From: Nocardia sp. SYP-A9097
GTDB lineage: Bacteria; Actinomycetota; Actinomycetes; Mycobacteriales; Mycobacteriaceae
Length of the DNA stretch: 64,000 bases
Reading direction: 5' to 3'
NCBI RefSeq assembly: GCF_009649815.1
Contig: NZ_WJIC01000030.1
Span: 1 to 64,000, forward strand
A model generated the notes under the pieces. It was not told the DNA's origin. It saw only the letters and a program-made list of their open reading frames with translations, and searched no databases. This document shows positions 25,456-33,601 of this stretch, piece by piece; position 1 is the stretch's first letter; the number at the start of each line of letters is the position of its first letter. The translations under genes and the position numbers were made by a program.

Positions 25456-26082
25456 GTGACCGAGCATGCCCGGGTGGCAATGGAGCTCGTGCGGGACAGC
25501 AGCCAGTTCAAGTGGTACATCGTCCCGCTGCTGTTGGTCGTCATCTACATCTATGCGACCGAAGTCGAGCGGCGGAACTGGAATGTGCTCTTCGCGGGGC
25601 TCGCGCTCTGGGGCATGGATGTCTTCAACGAGGTTTGGAACTCGCTGTTCTTCCATGCCACCGGGCGCGCGCCCGTCTGGGGTGCGACCGGGCCGACCGC
25701 GTATCAGCTGCTCATCGGGCTGAATATCGAGATCTGCTTCATGTTCGCGATCATGGGCATTGCGGCGGCGAAGATGTTGCCGCCCAAGGAGACCCGCATC
25801 TTCGGGCTGCCCAATCGGCCGGTGCTCATCGCGGTCAACTCGGCCGCGGCGGTCGGGGTCGAAGTGGTGCTCAACAAGGTGGGCGTGCTCACCTGGGACT
25901 GGTCCTGGTGGCAGCCGAGCTTCCCGTTCCTCATCTGGCTGATCGGGTACGTGCCGTTCTTCACCGCCTGTTTCTGGGTGTACGACCTGCCCACCGTGCG
26001 GCGCAAGGCGACCGCGGTGGGCGTGATTCTCGGTATCGATGCGCTGGCCGTGATCGTGTTCGGCGCACTGGGGTGGCTGTGA
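25456..26082 (+). CDS. Conserved-looking multi-spanning membrane protein of unknown function
   Basis: A 208-residue protein with about six hydrophobic helices (for example YIVPLLLVVIYIYATEV, FMFAIMGIAAAKM, PFLIWLIGYVPFFTACFWV and the C-terminal DALAVIVFGALGWL). A GTG start follows GGGAGAGAGG by eight bases. Polar residues within membrane segments (WGMDVFNEVWNSLFFHATG) may form a functional site. I recognise no family. It overlaps the next gene by one base (TGATG), so both are co-translated, suggesting a membrane protein plus secreted partner. Confidence 0.8.
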   Translation: MTEHARVAMELVRDSSQFKWYIVPLLLVVIYIYATEVERRNWNVLFAGLALWGMDVFNEVWNSLFFHATGRAPVWGATGPTAYQLLIGLNIEICFMFAIMGIAAAKMLPPKETRIFGLPNRPVLIAVNSAAAVGVEVVLNKVGVLTWDWSWWQPSFPFLIWLIGYVPFFTACFWVYDLPTVRRKATAVGVILGIDALAVIVFGALGWL

Positions 26083-27608
26083 TGAATTCTCGCAATATCG
26101 AACGCGGCGTGCTGGCGGCTGTTGCCGGACTCGTATTCACCGGTCTCGCAGTGCATCCCGCGGCCGTCGCCGACCCGGGTGGCTGTGTGCTCATCGGCAC
26201 CGTCGGTACCCCCGAACCCGGTGCGGATCCGAGTATCGCTGGGCTGGAAGCCTTTCCGGTCGCCGATGCCGCGCTGCCCGCGCAGGTCGACTTCCGCACC
26301 GCGACCGAGACCTTCAACCGCCGCTGGTCCTTCGCGGCGCGCGATGGCGGACTCTTCGTGAAAGAGGCTGCCGCCCAGGGAGGTTGGCGATCGATGGCAT
26401 TGCCCGGCTGTCTCGCGGGACAGGTCGCCGGCGTGTCCGCCGATGACGACGAAATCATGGTGGTGGACCGCGCGGGCCGCTTCTACACCATGGATCACGC
26501 CCTGAGCGCGCCCAAGGATTGGAATTGGAGCACCAGGTACGGCACCCCGCTGTGGACCGGACCGGGTAATGTCCTGCCGCCCGGCACCGTCGACTGGACC
26601 TGGTCGGTGCTCTCGCCCAATGAGGATCACGTTTGGCGCGACACCGCGGGCAACGCGCATCCCGTTGGCGGCGCGAAGGTTTCGCATGTCTACGCGCTGA
26701 CCGACGGTGGCACGCGGATTCGCTATATCGACCCGTGGTTGCCGGTCGACCACAGTTACGAGATGTCGCTGCCGGACCGGTTCCGCGCGGTGGCGCTCTC
26801 CACCAGCGGCTCCACCTCGCTCATTGTGGACCGCAATGGCGATATGTACACGCGGCTCTACGATTTCGACATCTCCGGTGCGGACAAGGTCTTCTTCCGC
26901 TACTCGTACGAGGATCAGCGCGGCCTGCCCGAAGCACCCGACATGCTGAGCGAGCGTGTCGACCCGCGCTATGCCGCGATCCAGCTGCCGGCACCGTCGT
27001 GGGTGCGGCAGCCGAAGGTGCCGGGTGTGATCACCGACCGCGTCTCGATTCACAAGACCGGCGTCGGATCGGATGCGCGGGAACTGCGGGTCGAGGGTGT
27101 CGATGGTGGCCGAAATGGTTACTGGACAAAGCAACTCGCGGCGACGCGGTGGAGTTTCGTACCCACGGATCGGCCGCTCGGTGGTGCGCGATTGGAGAAT
27201 ACGCCGGACGACCGCAGCGTCGACCCGACGGTTTCCGTATCGCCCTACAGTTATGCGGGCGGTTTCGCCGGTGTGACCGCGAGTGTCGAATCCTTCGATG
27301 TGGCAAGCACTCCCGCGCCACTTCGACTCGACTTCGCCGATGGTGGCCGGCTGGATTTGATCCTGCACACCGTGGACGCGCTCCGGCAGACGCCGCAGCA
27401 GGCGGGAATCTCGGCGCAACCGCGGCACTTCGACGGCACCGTCGAAGTCCCCGCGGACGTACTGAATTCCCTTGCCGCGCAGCCCGCCTCGATTCGCGAA
27501 TACATTGCCTCGAGGCTCGGCGGGCGGCGATTCAGCGATACCGGAGTGGATGTCTCGGAAAGCGAATTCCGTATCGATGCACTGGGCACGCTGAACCGCA
27601 AGCCATAG
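26082..27608 (+). CDS. Large secreted protein of unknown function
   Basis: A 508-residue protein with a signal peptide (RGVLAAVAGLVFTGLAVHP, cleavage after AVA-D) and no later membrane helix. The mature part is rich in aromatic/Gly turns with repeated beta-strand patterns (EIMVVDRAGRFYTMD, SLIVDRNGDMYTRLYD), suggesting a beta-propeller fold. Two early Cys residues (GCVLIG, GCLAG) may form a disulfide. No catalytic motif is evident. It is coupled to the preceding membrane protein gene and its stop is 17 bases from the convergent metallo-hydrolase gene. Confidence 0.82.
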   Translation: MNSRNIERGVLAAVAGLVFTGLAVHPAAVADPGGCVLIGTVGTPEPGADPSIAGLEAFPVADAALPAQVDFRTATETFNRRWSFAARDGGLFVKEAAAQGGWRSMALPGCLAGQVAGVSADDDEIMVVDRAGRFYTMDHALSAPKDWNWSTRYGTPLWTGPGNVLPPGTVDWTWSVLSPNEDHVWRDTAGNAHPVGGAKVSHVYALTDGGTRIRYIDPWLPVDHSYEMSLPDRFRAVALSTSGSTSLIVDRNGDMYTRLYDFDISGADKVFFRYSYEDQRGLPEAPDMLSERVDPRYAAIQLPAPSWVRQPKVPGVITDRVSIHKTGVGSDARELRVEGVDGGRNGYWTKQLAATRWSFVPTDRPLGGARLENTPDDRSVDPTVSVSPYSYAGGFAGVTASVESFDVASTPAPLRLDFADGGRLDLILHTVDALRQTPQQAGISAQPRHFDGTVEVPADVLNSLAAQPASIREYIASRLGGRRFSDTGVDVSESEFRIDALGTLNRKP

Positions 27609-27625
27609 GAAATCGGGGGAGCGTG

Positions 27626-28270
27626 CTAGAAGTCGGCGTTTTCCTCCGCCTGGATGACCTTGAATTCGGTATTGGCGGGAGACATTTCGTTCAAGCGGCC
27701 GAAGTAGATGCCCTGCGCGGCGGGTTCGATGATGCCGAAGTGAATGGGGAAGGCGGTGCGCGGATTCACCGCGCGCAGATAGTCCACCGCCTCGCTGATG
27801 CGCATCCACGGCGCGGCCGCCGGAATGGCGAGTACGCCCACCGGAACCGGCGGCACCCACAGCGAATCACCGGGATGCACCAGCTGCGCGGGATCGTCCG
27901 GCGTTCCGAGTTGGAACACGGTGTTGTCGATGACCGGAATCTCCGGGTGGATTACCGCATGCCTGCCACCACCACCGGTGACCTGGACATCCTTGACCTT
28001 CAGCACATTTCCGGCATGCACCGCCTCCCACGGCTCACCGCGCTGCTGCGCCGTCTGCGGATCGCTCAGCAGCCGCGCCTGTGGATTGGCCTCGATGAGC
28101 GCCTCGATGCGATCCGGGCAGATGTGATCGGGATGCTGATGCGTGACCGCGATGGCGTCCAGCCCGGTGATCCCCTCGAACCCGTGCGAGAAGGTGCCGG
28201 GATCGAACAGGATCTTCGCGCCGTTCAACTCCACCAAAATGCAGGAATGTCCGAAATGGGCAATGCGCAT
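27626..28270 (-). CDS. Metallo-beta-lactamase-fold hydrolase (UlaG-like)
   Basis: A 214-residue protein with the metal-binding motif THQHPDH at residues 43-49, preceded by MRIAHFGHSCILVEL and LFDPGTFSHG, which is the UlaG/L-ascorbate lactonase-like MBL group. A further metal ligand His is in PIHFGIIEP near the C-terminus. The start at 28270 corresponds to the family N-terminus; a longer frame to 28348 carries no family sequence. It is divergent from purS. The substrate is unknown. Confidence 0.88.
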   Translation of the reverse strand: MRIAHFGHSCILVELNGAKILFDPGTFSHGFEGITGLDAIAVTHQHPDHICPDRIEALIEANPQARLLSDPQTAQQRGEPWEAVHAGNVLKVKDVQVTGGGGRHAVIHPEIPVIDNTVFQLGTPDDPAQLVHPGDSLWVPPVPVGVLAIPAAAPWMRISEAVDYLRAVNPRTAFPIHFGIIEPAAQGIYFGRLNEMSPANTEFKVIQAEENADF

Positions 28271-28432
28271 GCCTGTCACGGTAGTCCCGGCACCCTGTGG
28301 CGTGCACCACCCAGGTCGACCCGGCGGTCGGACTCCAGGCTGCGCCAACTAGTCTGATCTGCGAAACCCAGCTCGGCCGCACTGTGTGGAACACGGTCGT
28401 CCGGGCCCGCCCCACCAGCTGAGGAGCAACGC

Positions 28433-28666
28433 GTGGCACGTGTCGTGGTCGAGGTGATGCCGAAGGCCGAAATCCTGGATCCGCAGGGTCAGGCCATTGT
28501 CGGCGCGCTGGGGCGCCTGGGTCACCCCGGGATCTCGGAAGTGCGGCAGGGCAAGCGGTTCGAGCTCGAGGTCGCCGAGGATGTGACCGAGGCCGAGCTC
28601 GAGCAGATCGCGGAGTCGCTGCTCGCCAACACCGTCATCGAGGACTGGAAGGTCGTCCGGCTGTGA
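28433..28666 (+). CDS. purS: FGAM synthase subunit PurS
   Basis: A 77-residue PurS, the small subunit that bridges PurL and PurQ. ARVVVEVMPKAEILDPQGQA is the family start, followed by VRQGKRFELEV. GTG start after GAGGAGC. Its TGA overlaps the purQ GTG by four bases (GTGA), so expression is coupled. Confidence 0.96.
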   Translation: MARVVVEVMPKAEILDPQGQAIVGALGRLGHPGISEVRQGKRFELEVAEDVTEAELEQIAESLLANTVIEDWKVVRL

Positions 28667-29340
28667 CCGCACGCATCGGAGTCATCACCTTCCCGGGCAC
28701 CCTGGACGATGTCGACGCCGCCCGCGCGGTCAAGCTCGCCGGGGCCGAGGCGGTCAGCCTCTGGCACGGGGACGCCGACCTGAAGGGTGTCGACGCGGTC
28801 ATCGTGCCCGGCGGCTTCTCCTACGGCGACTACCTGCGCACCGGTGCCATCGCCCGGTTCGCGCCGGTCATGGAGAAGGTCATCGAGGCGGCGGGCTCCG
28901 GCCTGCCGACCCTGGGCATCTGCAACGGCTTCCAGATCCTGTGCGAGGCCGGACTGCTGCCGGGTGTGCTCACCCGCAATGAGGGCCTGCACTTCATCTG
29001 CCGCGACCAGTGGCTGACCGTCGAAGCCGCGAATACCGCGTGGACCTCCCGGTACGAACCCGGCGCGCAGATCCTGGTGCCGCTCAAGTCCGGTGAGGGC
29101 CGCTACCAGGCGTCCGCGCCGGTGCTGGACGAGCTGGAAGGCGAGGGCCGCGTGGTCTTCCGCTACTCGGGCGACAATCCGAACGGTTCGCAGCGCGGTA
29201 TCGCGGGCATCAGCTCCGCGAATGGCCGCGTGGTCGGGCTCATGCCGCATCCGGAGCACGCCACCGAGGCGCTCACCGGACCCAGCGATGACGGGCTGGG
29301 CATGTTCCTGTCCGTGCTGGACGCGCTCGTCTCGGCGTAA
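28663..29340 (+). CDS. purQ: FGAM synthase glutaminase subunit PurQ
   Basis: A 225-residue class I glutamine amidotransferase supplying ammonia to PurL. The nucleophile Cys is in LGICNGFQIL near residue 87 and the His-Glu pair in MPHPEHATE near 194. GVITFPGTLDDVDAARAV is the usual PurQ start. The PurS/PurQ/PurL trio is the small-subunit form of FGAM synthase; purL lies 6.5 kb further on at 35152, separated by unrelated genes as in mycobacteria. A 12-bp hairpin follows. Confidence 0.97.
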   Translation: MTARIGVITFPGTLDDVDAARAVKLAGAEAVSLWHGDADLKGVDAVIVPGGFSYGDYLRTGAIARFAPVMEKVIEAAGSGLPTLGICNGFQILCEAGLLPGVLTRNEGLHFICRDQWLTVEAANTAWTSRYEPGAQILVPLKSGEGRYQASAPVLDELEGEGRVVFRYSGDNPNGSQRGIAGISSANGRVVGLMPHPEHATEALTGPSDDGLGMFLSVLDALVSA

Positions 29341-29359
29341 TCGAATAGCTGTAAGTAGC

Positions 29360-29386
29360 GCCCGCACCGTCGATGACGGTGCGGGC
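29360..29386. terminator. Terminator hairpin after purSQ
   Basis: A perfect 12-bp stem (GCCCGCACCGTC at 29360-29371, partner 29375-29386) with a 3-base loop, followed by GTTGCC. It lies between purQ and a convergent gene, so it may serve both. Confidence 0.8.
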
Positions 29387-29402
29387 GTTGCCATCTCATG
29401 GA

Positions 29403-30491
29403 TCAGGCGCAGATGCGGTCGAGGACTTCGAACTCGACGCCCTCGGCGCGGGCGATGTAGCTCGGGAACAGCACCTGATTGCCGTCGAAACCTATTGCAC
29501 CGGTAGGTGTTTCGAGTGAGTGCAGCTCGTCGACGACGGCGTGCAGGCGGCGCACGTCCAGTGACCCCGCGGCTCCGGCCATGGCGCGGAGCGTGCGGAT
29601 GGCCTCGTACTCGGTATTGCTGAAGTTGGTGAGCTTGGGTGCGAAGTCGCCGTGTAGTCGCCGATAGCGTTCGGCGCGTTCGCGATTCGCGGGACCGTTC
29701 ACGAAGAAGCTCGACGGTACGTACAGATTGCGGTTGGCCGCCGTGCCACCCGCGAGCAACACGTTGTCGTCCACGGCGGGGCTGACCCGCAATTGCCGTT
29801 CATCGCGCCCGATTCGGGCGAATTGTCGGTTAAAGCGCGCGACGTCCGCACCCACCAGCAGCACGATCACCCCGTCCGCGCGATCCAATCGCGGATCGCT
29901 CAGGAACTCCTCGAAATCGGCGCCAAATGGTACGAACTTCTCGAATGGGAGAAACTGTTCCAGCGACAATGCCCCGCGCTCACCCAACTCCGCCCGCACC
30001 ACCGCCGCGGTCCGCCGCGGCCACACATAGTCATTGCCGATGATCGCCCACCGCCGCGCCCCGAACTCCCGCCGCAACCAGCGCAAAGCGGGCAGCAACT
30101 GCCGCCCCGGATCCGAACCCACCAGGAACAATCCCGGCGGCGAATCATCCATCCCCTCGTGATCGGTGGCGAACAGGTACGGCACCCGCCCCGTATTCGC
30201 CCGCGTCACCGCCCGCCGCACCGCCGAGGTGTGCCATCCGGTGATGGCGTGCACCATTCCCGTGGCCAGCAGCGCGGAAACTTCCAGGGCCACCTCACCG
30301 GGTTCGCGCCCGCCGTCAATGTGGGTGGCACGCAATTCCCGGCCGAGAATTCCTGTGCCGCTGTTGATTTCTTCGACGGCCAATGAAATGGCGGCCTCGC
30401 AGGAGGGTGCGAAGATACCGCCGGGCCCTTGTAGCGGCACTATGTTCAGGATCTCGATACTGTTCTCGGGGCTCCCGCGGAACGAGGTCAT
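29403..30491 (-). CDS. AmiC-like amide/branched-chain ligand-binding sensor, copy 1
   Basis: A 362-residue periplasmic-binding-protein fold (type I, Leu/Ile/Val-binding family) without signal peptide or lipobox, so probably cytoplasmic like AmiC of Pseudomonas. Key segments are ILNIVPLQGPGGIFAPSCE, EEINSGTGILGRELR, WAIIGNDYVWPRR and a typical binding-protein C-lobe with YVPSSFFVNG. AmiC-type proteins sense amides and control amidase or nitrile-hydratase genes. It is divergent from the MarR gene at 30535 and has a paralogue at 31003 with the same order of motifs. No amidase or nitrile hydratase is in this window. Confidence 0.85.
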   Translation of the reverse strand: MTSFRGSPENSIEILNIVPLQGPGGIFAPSCEAAISLAVEEINSGTGILGRELRATHIDGGREPGEVALEVSALLATGMVHAITGWHTSAVRRAVTRANTGRVPYLFATDHEGMDDSPPGLFLVGSDPGRQLLPALRWLRREFGARRWAIIGNDYVWPRRTAAVVRAELGERGALSLEQFLPFEKFVPFGADFEEFLSDPRLDRADGVIVLLVGADVARFNRQFARIGRDERQLRVSPAVDDNVLLAGGTAANRNLYVPSSFFVNGPANRERAERYRRLHGDFAPKLTNFSNTEYEAIRTLRAMAGAAGSLDVRRLHAVVDELHSLETPTGAIGFDGNQVLFPSYIARAEGVEFEVLDRICA

Positions 30492-30534
30492 CGGATACCC
30501 TCTCCTCGTTCAAGTGAAATTGACGGGCGGGAAT

Positions 30535-30972
30535 ATGGCGACAATTCTAGGTGGGATTTCCACACTGCATGGGGCGCTGCGTGCCGCGGAACGCAGTTGG
30601 CTTCGTCACCTCGACGCCGCGCTGTGCGCCAGACGGCTGACCGCCGACCAATGGTGCATGCTGACCAATCTCTCCTCCGATTCCGGCATCACCATGAGTG
30701 AACTGGCCGCCCGCGCGCAACTTCCGCCCTCCTCCGCCACCCGGCACGCCGACCATCTGGCCGAACGCGGACTCATCTTCCGGGTCGCCGCCGCCGATGA
30801 TCGCCGCCGCATTCTCATCGGCCTGAGCCGCCGCGGCGTGGAACTGGTGGGCGAGGTGCGGGCCGAGGAGATGCGCGCCGAGGGCGAGCTACGCCGCCGC
30901 CTCGGTGGCGGCGACTATCGGGAACTGCTGCGCCTGCTGGAACGCGTCTCGGACGCACCCTTTCCGCAATAG
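30535..30972 (+). CDS. MarR-family transcriptional regulator
   Basis: A 145-residue winged-helix regulator. LTADQWCMLTNLSSDSG, ITMSELAARAQLPPSSATRH and the wing with DDRRRILIGLSRRG identify the MarR fold. The ATG at 30535 is used; an in-frame GTG at 30514 is possible. It sits 43 bases from the divergent AmiC-like gene, a typical place for an autoregulatory operator. In Rhodococcus rhodochrous J1, an AmiC-like (NhhC) and a MarR-like (NhhD) protein together control nitrile hydratase, so a similar pairing is plausible. Confidence 0.9.
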   Translation: MATILGGISTLHGALRAAERSWLRHLDAALCARRLTADQWCMLTNLSSDSGITMSELAARAQLPPSSATRHADHLAERGLIFRVAAADDRRRILIGLSRRGVELVGEVRAEEMRAEGELRRRLGGGDYRELLRLLERVSDAPFPQ

Positions 30973-31002
30973 CCGTGCCGCACAACCGAATTCGCGCGTG
31001 CC

Positions 31003-32067
31003 CTAGCCGGTGAGCAGGGTGAGATCGACGCCGTCCGCATGCGCGATGCGCACCGGGCGCAGGATCTGATCGTCCCAGAACCGGAACTCCCCGCCCGGTC
31101 CGGCGAGCACCGAGCGCTCGCTCAGCGCCGCGTGGATGCCCGGAATCGACGGTGCGCCAACGGCTTCCACCATCGTTCGGAGCGCCTGTACGGACAGGTA
31201 GGAGCCGTACGCGAAGCGCCCGATCGCGGGCGCGAAGTCATTGCGGGTGCGCAGATACCGGTCGCGCAGTTCCCGATCCTGGGCCGGATCCAGCAGCGTG
31301 CTCGATGCCACGAACACATTCCGGTTCGCCGCCGGACCCCCTGCGAGCAGGATGTTCTCATCGAAGGACGGACCCAGCCGGACCTGGTACCGCGCCCGCC
31401 CCGACTCGGTGAACGCCCGATTGAAACGCACCGCGTCGCCCGGAAACAGGAACAGCAACACCCCATCCGCCGCGTCCAGGCGCGGATCGGTGAGCACGCC
31501 GGTGAACTCGTACACCCCCATCGGCAGCACGAACTCGGCCAGCACCCGATGCGGTGCGGCCACGCGCCTGCGCAACCGCGCCGTCATGCGCAGCGTCCAC
31601 CGATAGTCGGTGGTCACAATGGCCCAATTACGCAGGCCGTATTCGCGATACAGCCAGCGCATGGTCGCGTAGGTGAGCGCGCCCGGATGCTCGCCGATCA
31701 TGAAGGTGCCCGATTGCGACGGAGCCATACCGTCATGTCCGATACCGAAGACGCACGGCACCGCGCGCCCGGCCGCCGCGCGCATGACCGGCCCGCGCCC
31801 GGCCGCATTGGGACTACCGGTCACGGCCTGCACCATGCCGGTGGCCAGCAGCGCCGACACCTCCGCGCCCAGCCGGCCGGGTTCGGCACCGCCGTCCACC
31901 ATGGTCAGGCAGAGTTCGCGACCCAGTACGCCGCCGTGCGCGTTGACTTCCCGGAGTGCGAGCTCCGCGAGCGCCTCACAGGAGGGCCCGTACACACCGG
32001 CGTGACCCTGCCGGGGCGCGATATGCAGGATCTCGAATCTCGCACCCGAAGGATTCGCGGCCGTCAT
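31003..32067 (-). CDS. AmiC-like ligand-binding sensor, copy 2
   Basis: A 354-residue paralogue of the gene at 29403, again with no export signal. Shared features in the same order include FEILHIAPRQGHAGVYGPSCE, ALREVNAHGGVLGRELCL, SALLATGMVQAVTGS, WAIVTTDYRWTLR and AANRNVFVASSTLLD. The start at 32067 (MTAANPSG) aligns with the paralogue; upstream frame lacks family sequence. The two copies and the MarR gene form a three-gene set with the MarR gene between. The ligand pocket probably differs between copies, since the segments around the first-lobe binding loop (GWHTSAV vs GSPNAAG) diverge. Confidence 0.83.
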   Translation of the reverse strand: MTAANPSGARFEILHIAPRQGHAGVYGPSCEALAELALREVNAHGGVLGRELCLTMVDGGAEPGRLGAEVSALLATGMVQAVTGSPNAAGRGPVMRAAAGRAVPCVFGIGHDGMAPSQSGTFMIGEHPGALTYATMRWLYREYGLRNWAIVTTDYRWTLRMTARLRRRVAAPHRVLAEFVLPMGVYEFTGVLTDPRLDAADGVLLFLFPGDAVRFNRAFTESGRARYQVRLGPSFDENILLAGGPAANRNVFVASSTLLDPAQDRELRDRYLRTRNDFAPAIGRFAYGSYLSVQALRTMVEAVGAPSIPGIHAALSERSVLAGPGGEFRFWDDQILRPVRIAHADGVDLTLLTG

Positions 32068-32281
32068 CGCGAGCACCCCTCCCGCCGCGGGGTGGACAGC
32101 CCCGGCTCCAGGATCGTGCGTTCGATTGTAGGCGCGCCCCGGCGAATACTTTCCGCGAAATCTGCTATTTCCCAGTCCAATCCGAGTACCGGGCGGAACC
32201 GCGGCGGCCGCCACACCGAGCAGGCAGGCGGATAGGGCGGCCGTCGGCAGAACCGAATATCGAATGCTTAGGATCGCTGTC

Positions 32282-33601
32282 ATGCCAGTTGCCGAGACCA
32301 CCGCGACCGCCGCCGGACTGTGCGAATTCATCGACGCCTCCCCGTCGCCGTTCCATGTGTGCCGCACCGTCGCCGCCGAACTCGACGACCACGGCTTCAC
32401 CCGGTTATCGGAGTCCGCGCCCTGGCCGTCCAGCAGCGCGGGCCGCTACTACGTGGTGCGCAGTGGATCCCTGGTCGCCTGGGCCGACGGTGGACCGGGC
32501 GCGCCCACCGGTTTTCGCACCGGGCAGGCCACTCCCTTCCGGGTCGTCGGCGCGCATACGGACAGCCCGAACCTGCGGGTCAAACAGCATCCGGACACCG
32601 CGGTCGCGGGCTGGCAGATGGTCGGCCTGGAACCGTACGGCGGGGCCTGGCTCAATTCCTGGCTGGACCGCGACCTCGGCATCTCCGGGCGGCTCTCGGT
32701 GCGCGACGGAAATGTGGTGCGGGAGCGACTGATTCGCATCGACGAACCGATCCTGCGGGTACCGCAGCTGGCCATCCACCTCTCCGAGGATCGGCACGGG
32801 GTCACCCTGGACCCGCAACGGCATGTGAACGCGGTGTGGGGGATCGGCGGCGAACCGCGATCCTTCATGGCCTTCATCGCCGAACGCTCCGGTATCGAGG
32901 CGAGCGCGGTGCTCGGCTGGGAACTCATGACGCATGATCTGGTGCCCTCCAAGCCGATCGGCCGCGACCTGGACCTGATCAGCGCACCGCGACTGGACAA
33001 TCAGGGCACCTGCTATGCCGGATTGCGCGCCTTCCTCTCCGCCGTCACCGAACCCGGCGCGGCCGTACCCGTGCTCGCCATGTTCGATCACGAAGAGGTC
33101 GGCAGCCAATCCGATCGCGGCGCCCAATCCGGGATGCTGCCCACGGTTTTGGAGCGCATCGTGCTGACTCGCGGTGGCGGTCGCGCCGAATACCTTGCCG
33201 CCCTGGCCGGATCGGTCTGCGCCTCCGGCGATATGGCGCACGCGACGCATCCCAACTACCCGGACCGGCATGAACCCATGCACCGCATCGAGGTGAACGG
33301 CGGGCCGGTACTCAAGGTCAACCAGAACCTGCGCTACGCCACCGACGCGGCCGGCGCGGGCGCCTTCGCCCTGGCCTGCGCGCAAGCCGATGTGCCACTA
33401 CAGCGTTACGTGCACCGCGCCGACCTGCCCTGCGGCTCCACCATCGGCCCGATGACGGCAGCCCGCACCGGCATGCCCACCGTCGACGTCGGCGCCGCCC
33501 AACTCGCCATGCACTCCGCCCGCGAAATGATGGGCGCGGCAGACGTTCCCGCCTACGCGGCGGCTCTGGCGGCCTTCCTCACCCCGGAAGCCCCGCGCTA
33601 G
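32282..33601 (+). CDS. M18-family aminopeptidase (Rv0800/pepC-like)
   Basis: A 439-residue metal-dependent aminopeptidase with preference expected for acidic N-termini. Metal-site landmarks are FRVVGAHTDSPNLRVK (His92 and the following Asp), MFDHEEVGSQS, and GDMAHATHPNYPDRHEP; CGSTIGPMTAARTGMPTVDVG is near the C-terminus. The start at 32282 gives the family beginning (GLCEFIDASPSPFHVC); the ATG at 32264 is an alternative. It corresponds to Rv0800 in the syntenic region. Its stop shares CTAG with the convergent mannosyltransferase gene. Confidence 0.93.
   Translation: MPVAETTATAAGLCEFIDASPSPFHVCRTVAAELDDHGFTRLSESAPWPSSSAGRYYVVRSGSLVAWADGGPGAPTGFRTGQATPFRVVGAHTDSPNLRVKQHPDTAVAGWQMVGLEPYGGAWLNSWLDRDLGISGRLSVRDGNVVRERLIRIDEPILRVPQLAIHLSEDRHGVTLDPQRHVNAVWGIGGEPRSFMAFIAERSGIEASAVLGWELMTHDLVPSKPIGRDLDLISAPRLDNQGTCYAGLRAFLSAVTEPGAAVPVLAMFDHEEVGSQSDRGAQSGMLPTVLERIVLTRGGGRAEYLAALAGSVCASGDMAHATHPNYPDRHEPMHRIEVNGGPVLKVNQNLRYATDAAGAGAFALACAQADVPLQRYVHRADLPCGSTIGPMTAARTGMPTVDVGAAQLAMHSAREMMGAADVPAYAAALAAFLTPEAPR

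Noticed and set aside
25704..27860. 718-residue open frame on the minus strand opposite the secreted protein
   Set aside because: Shadow of the plus-strand genes, with no signal peptide or domain of its own.
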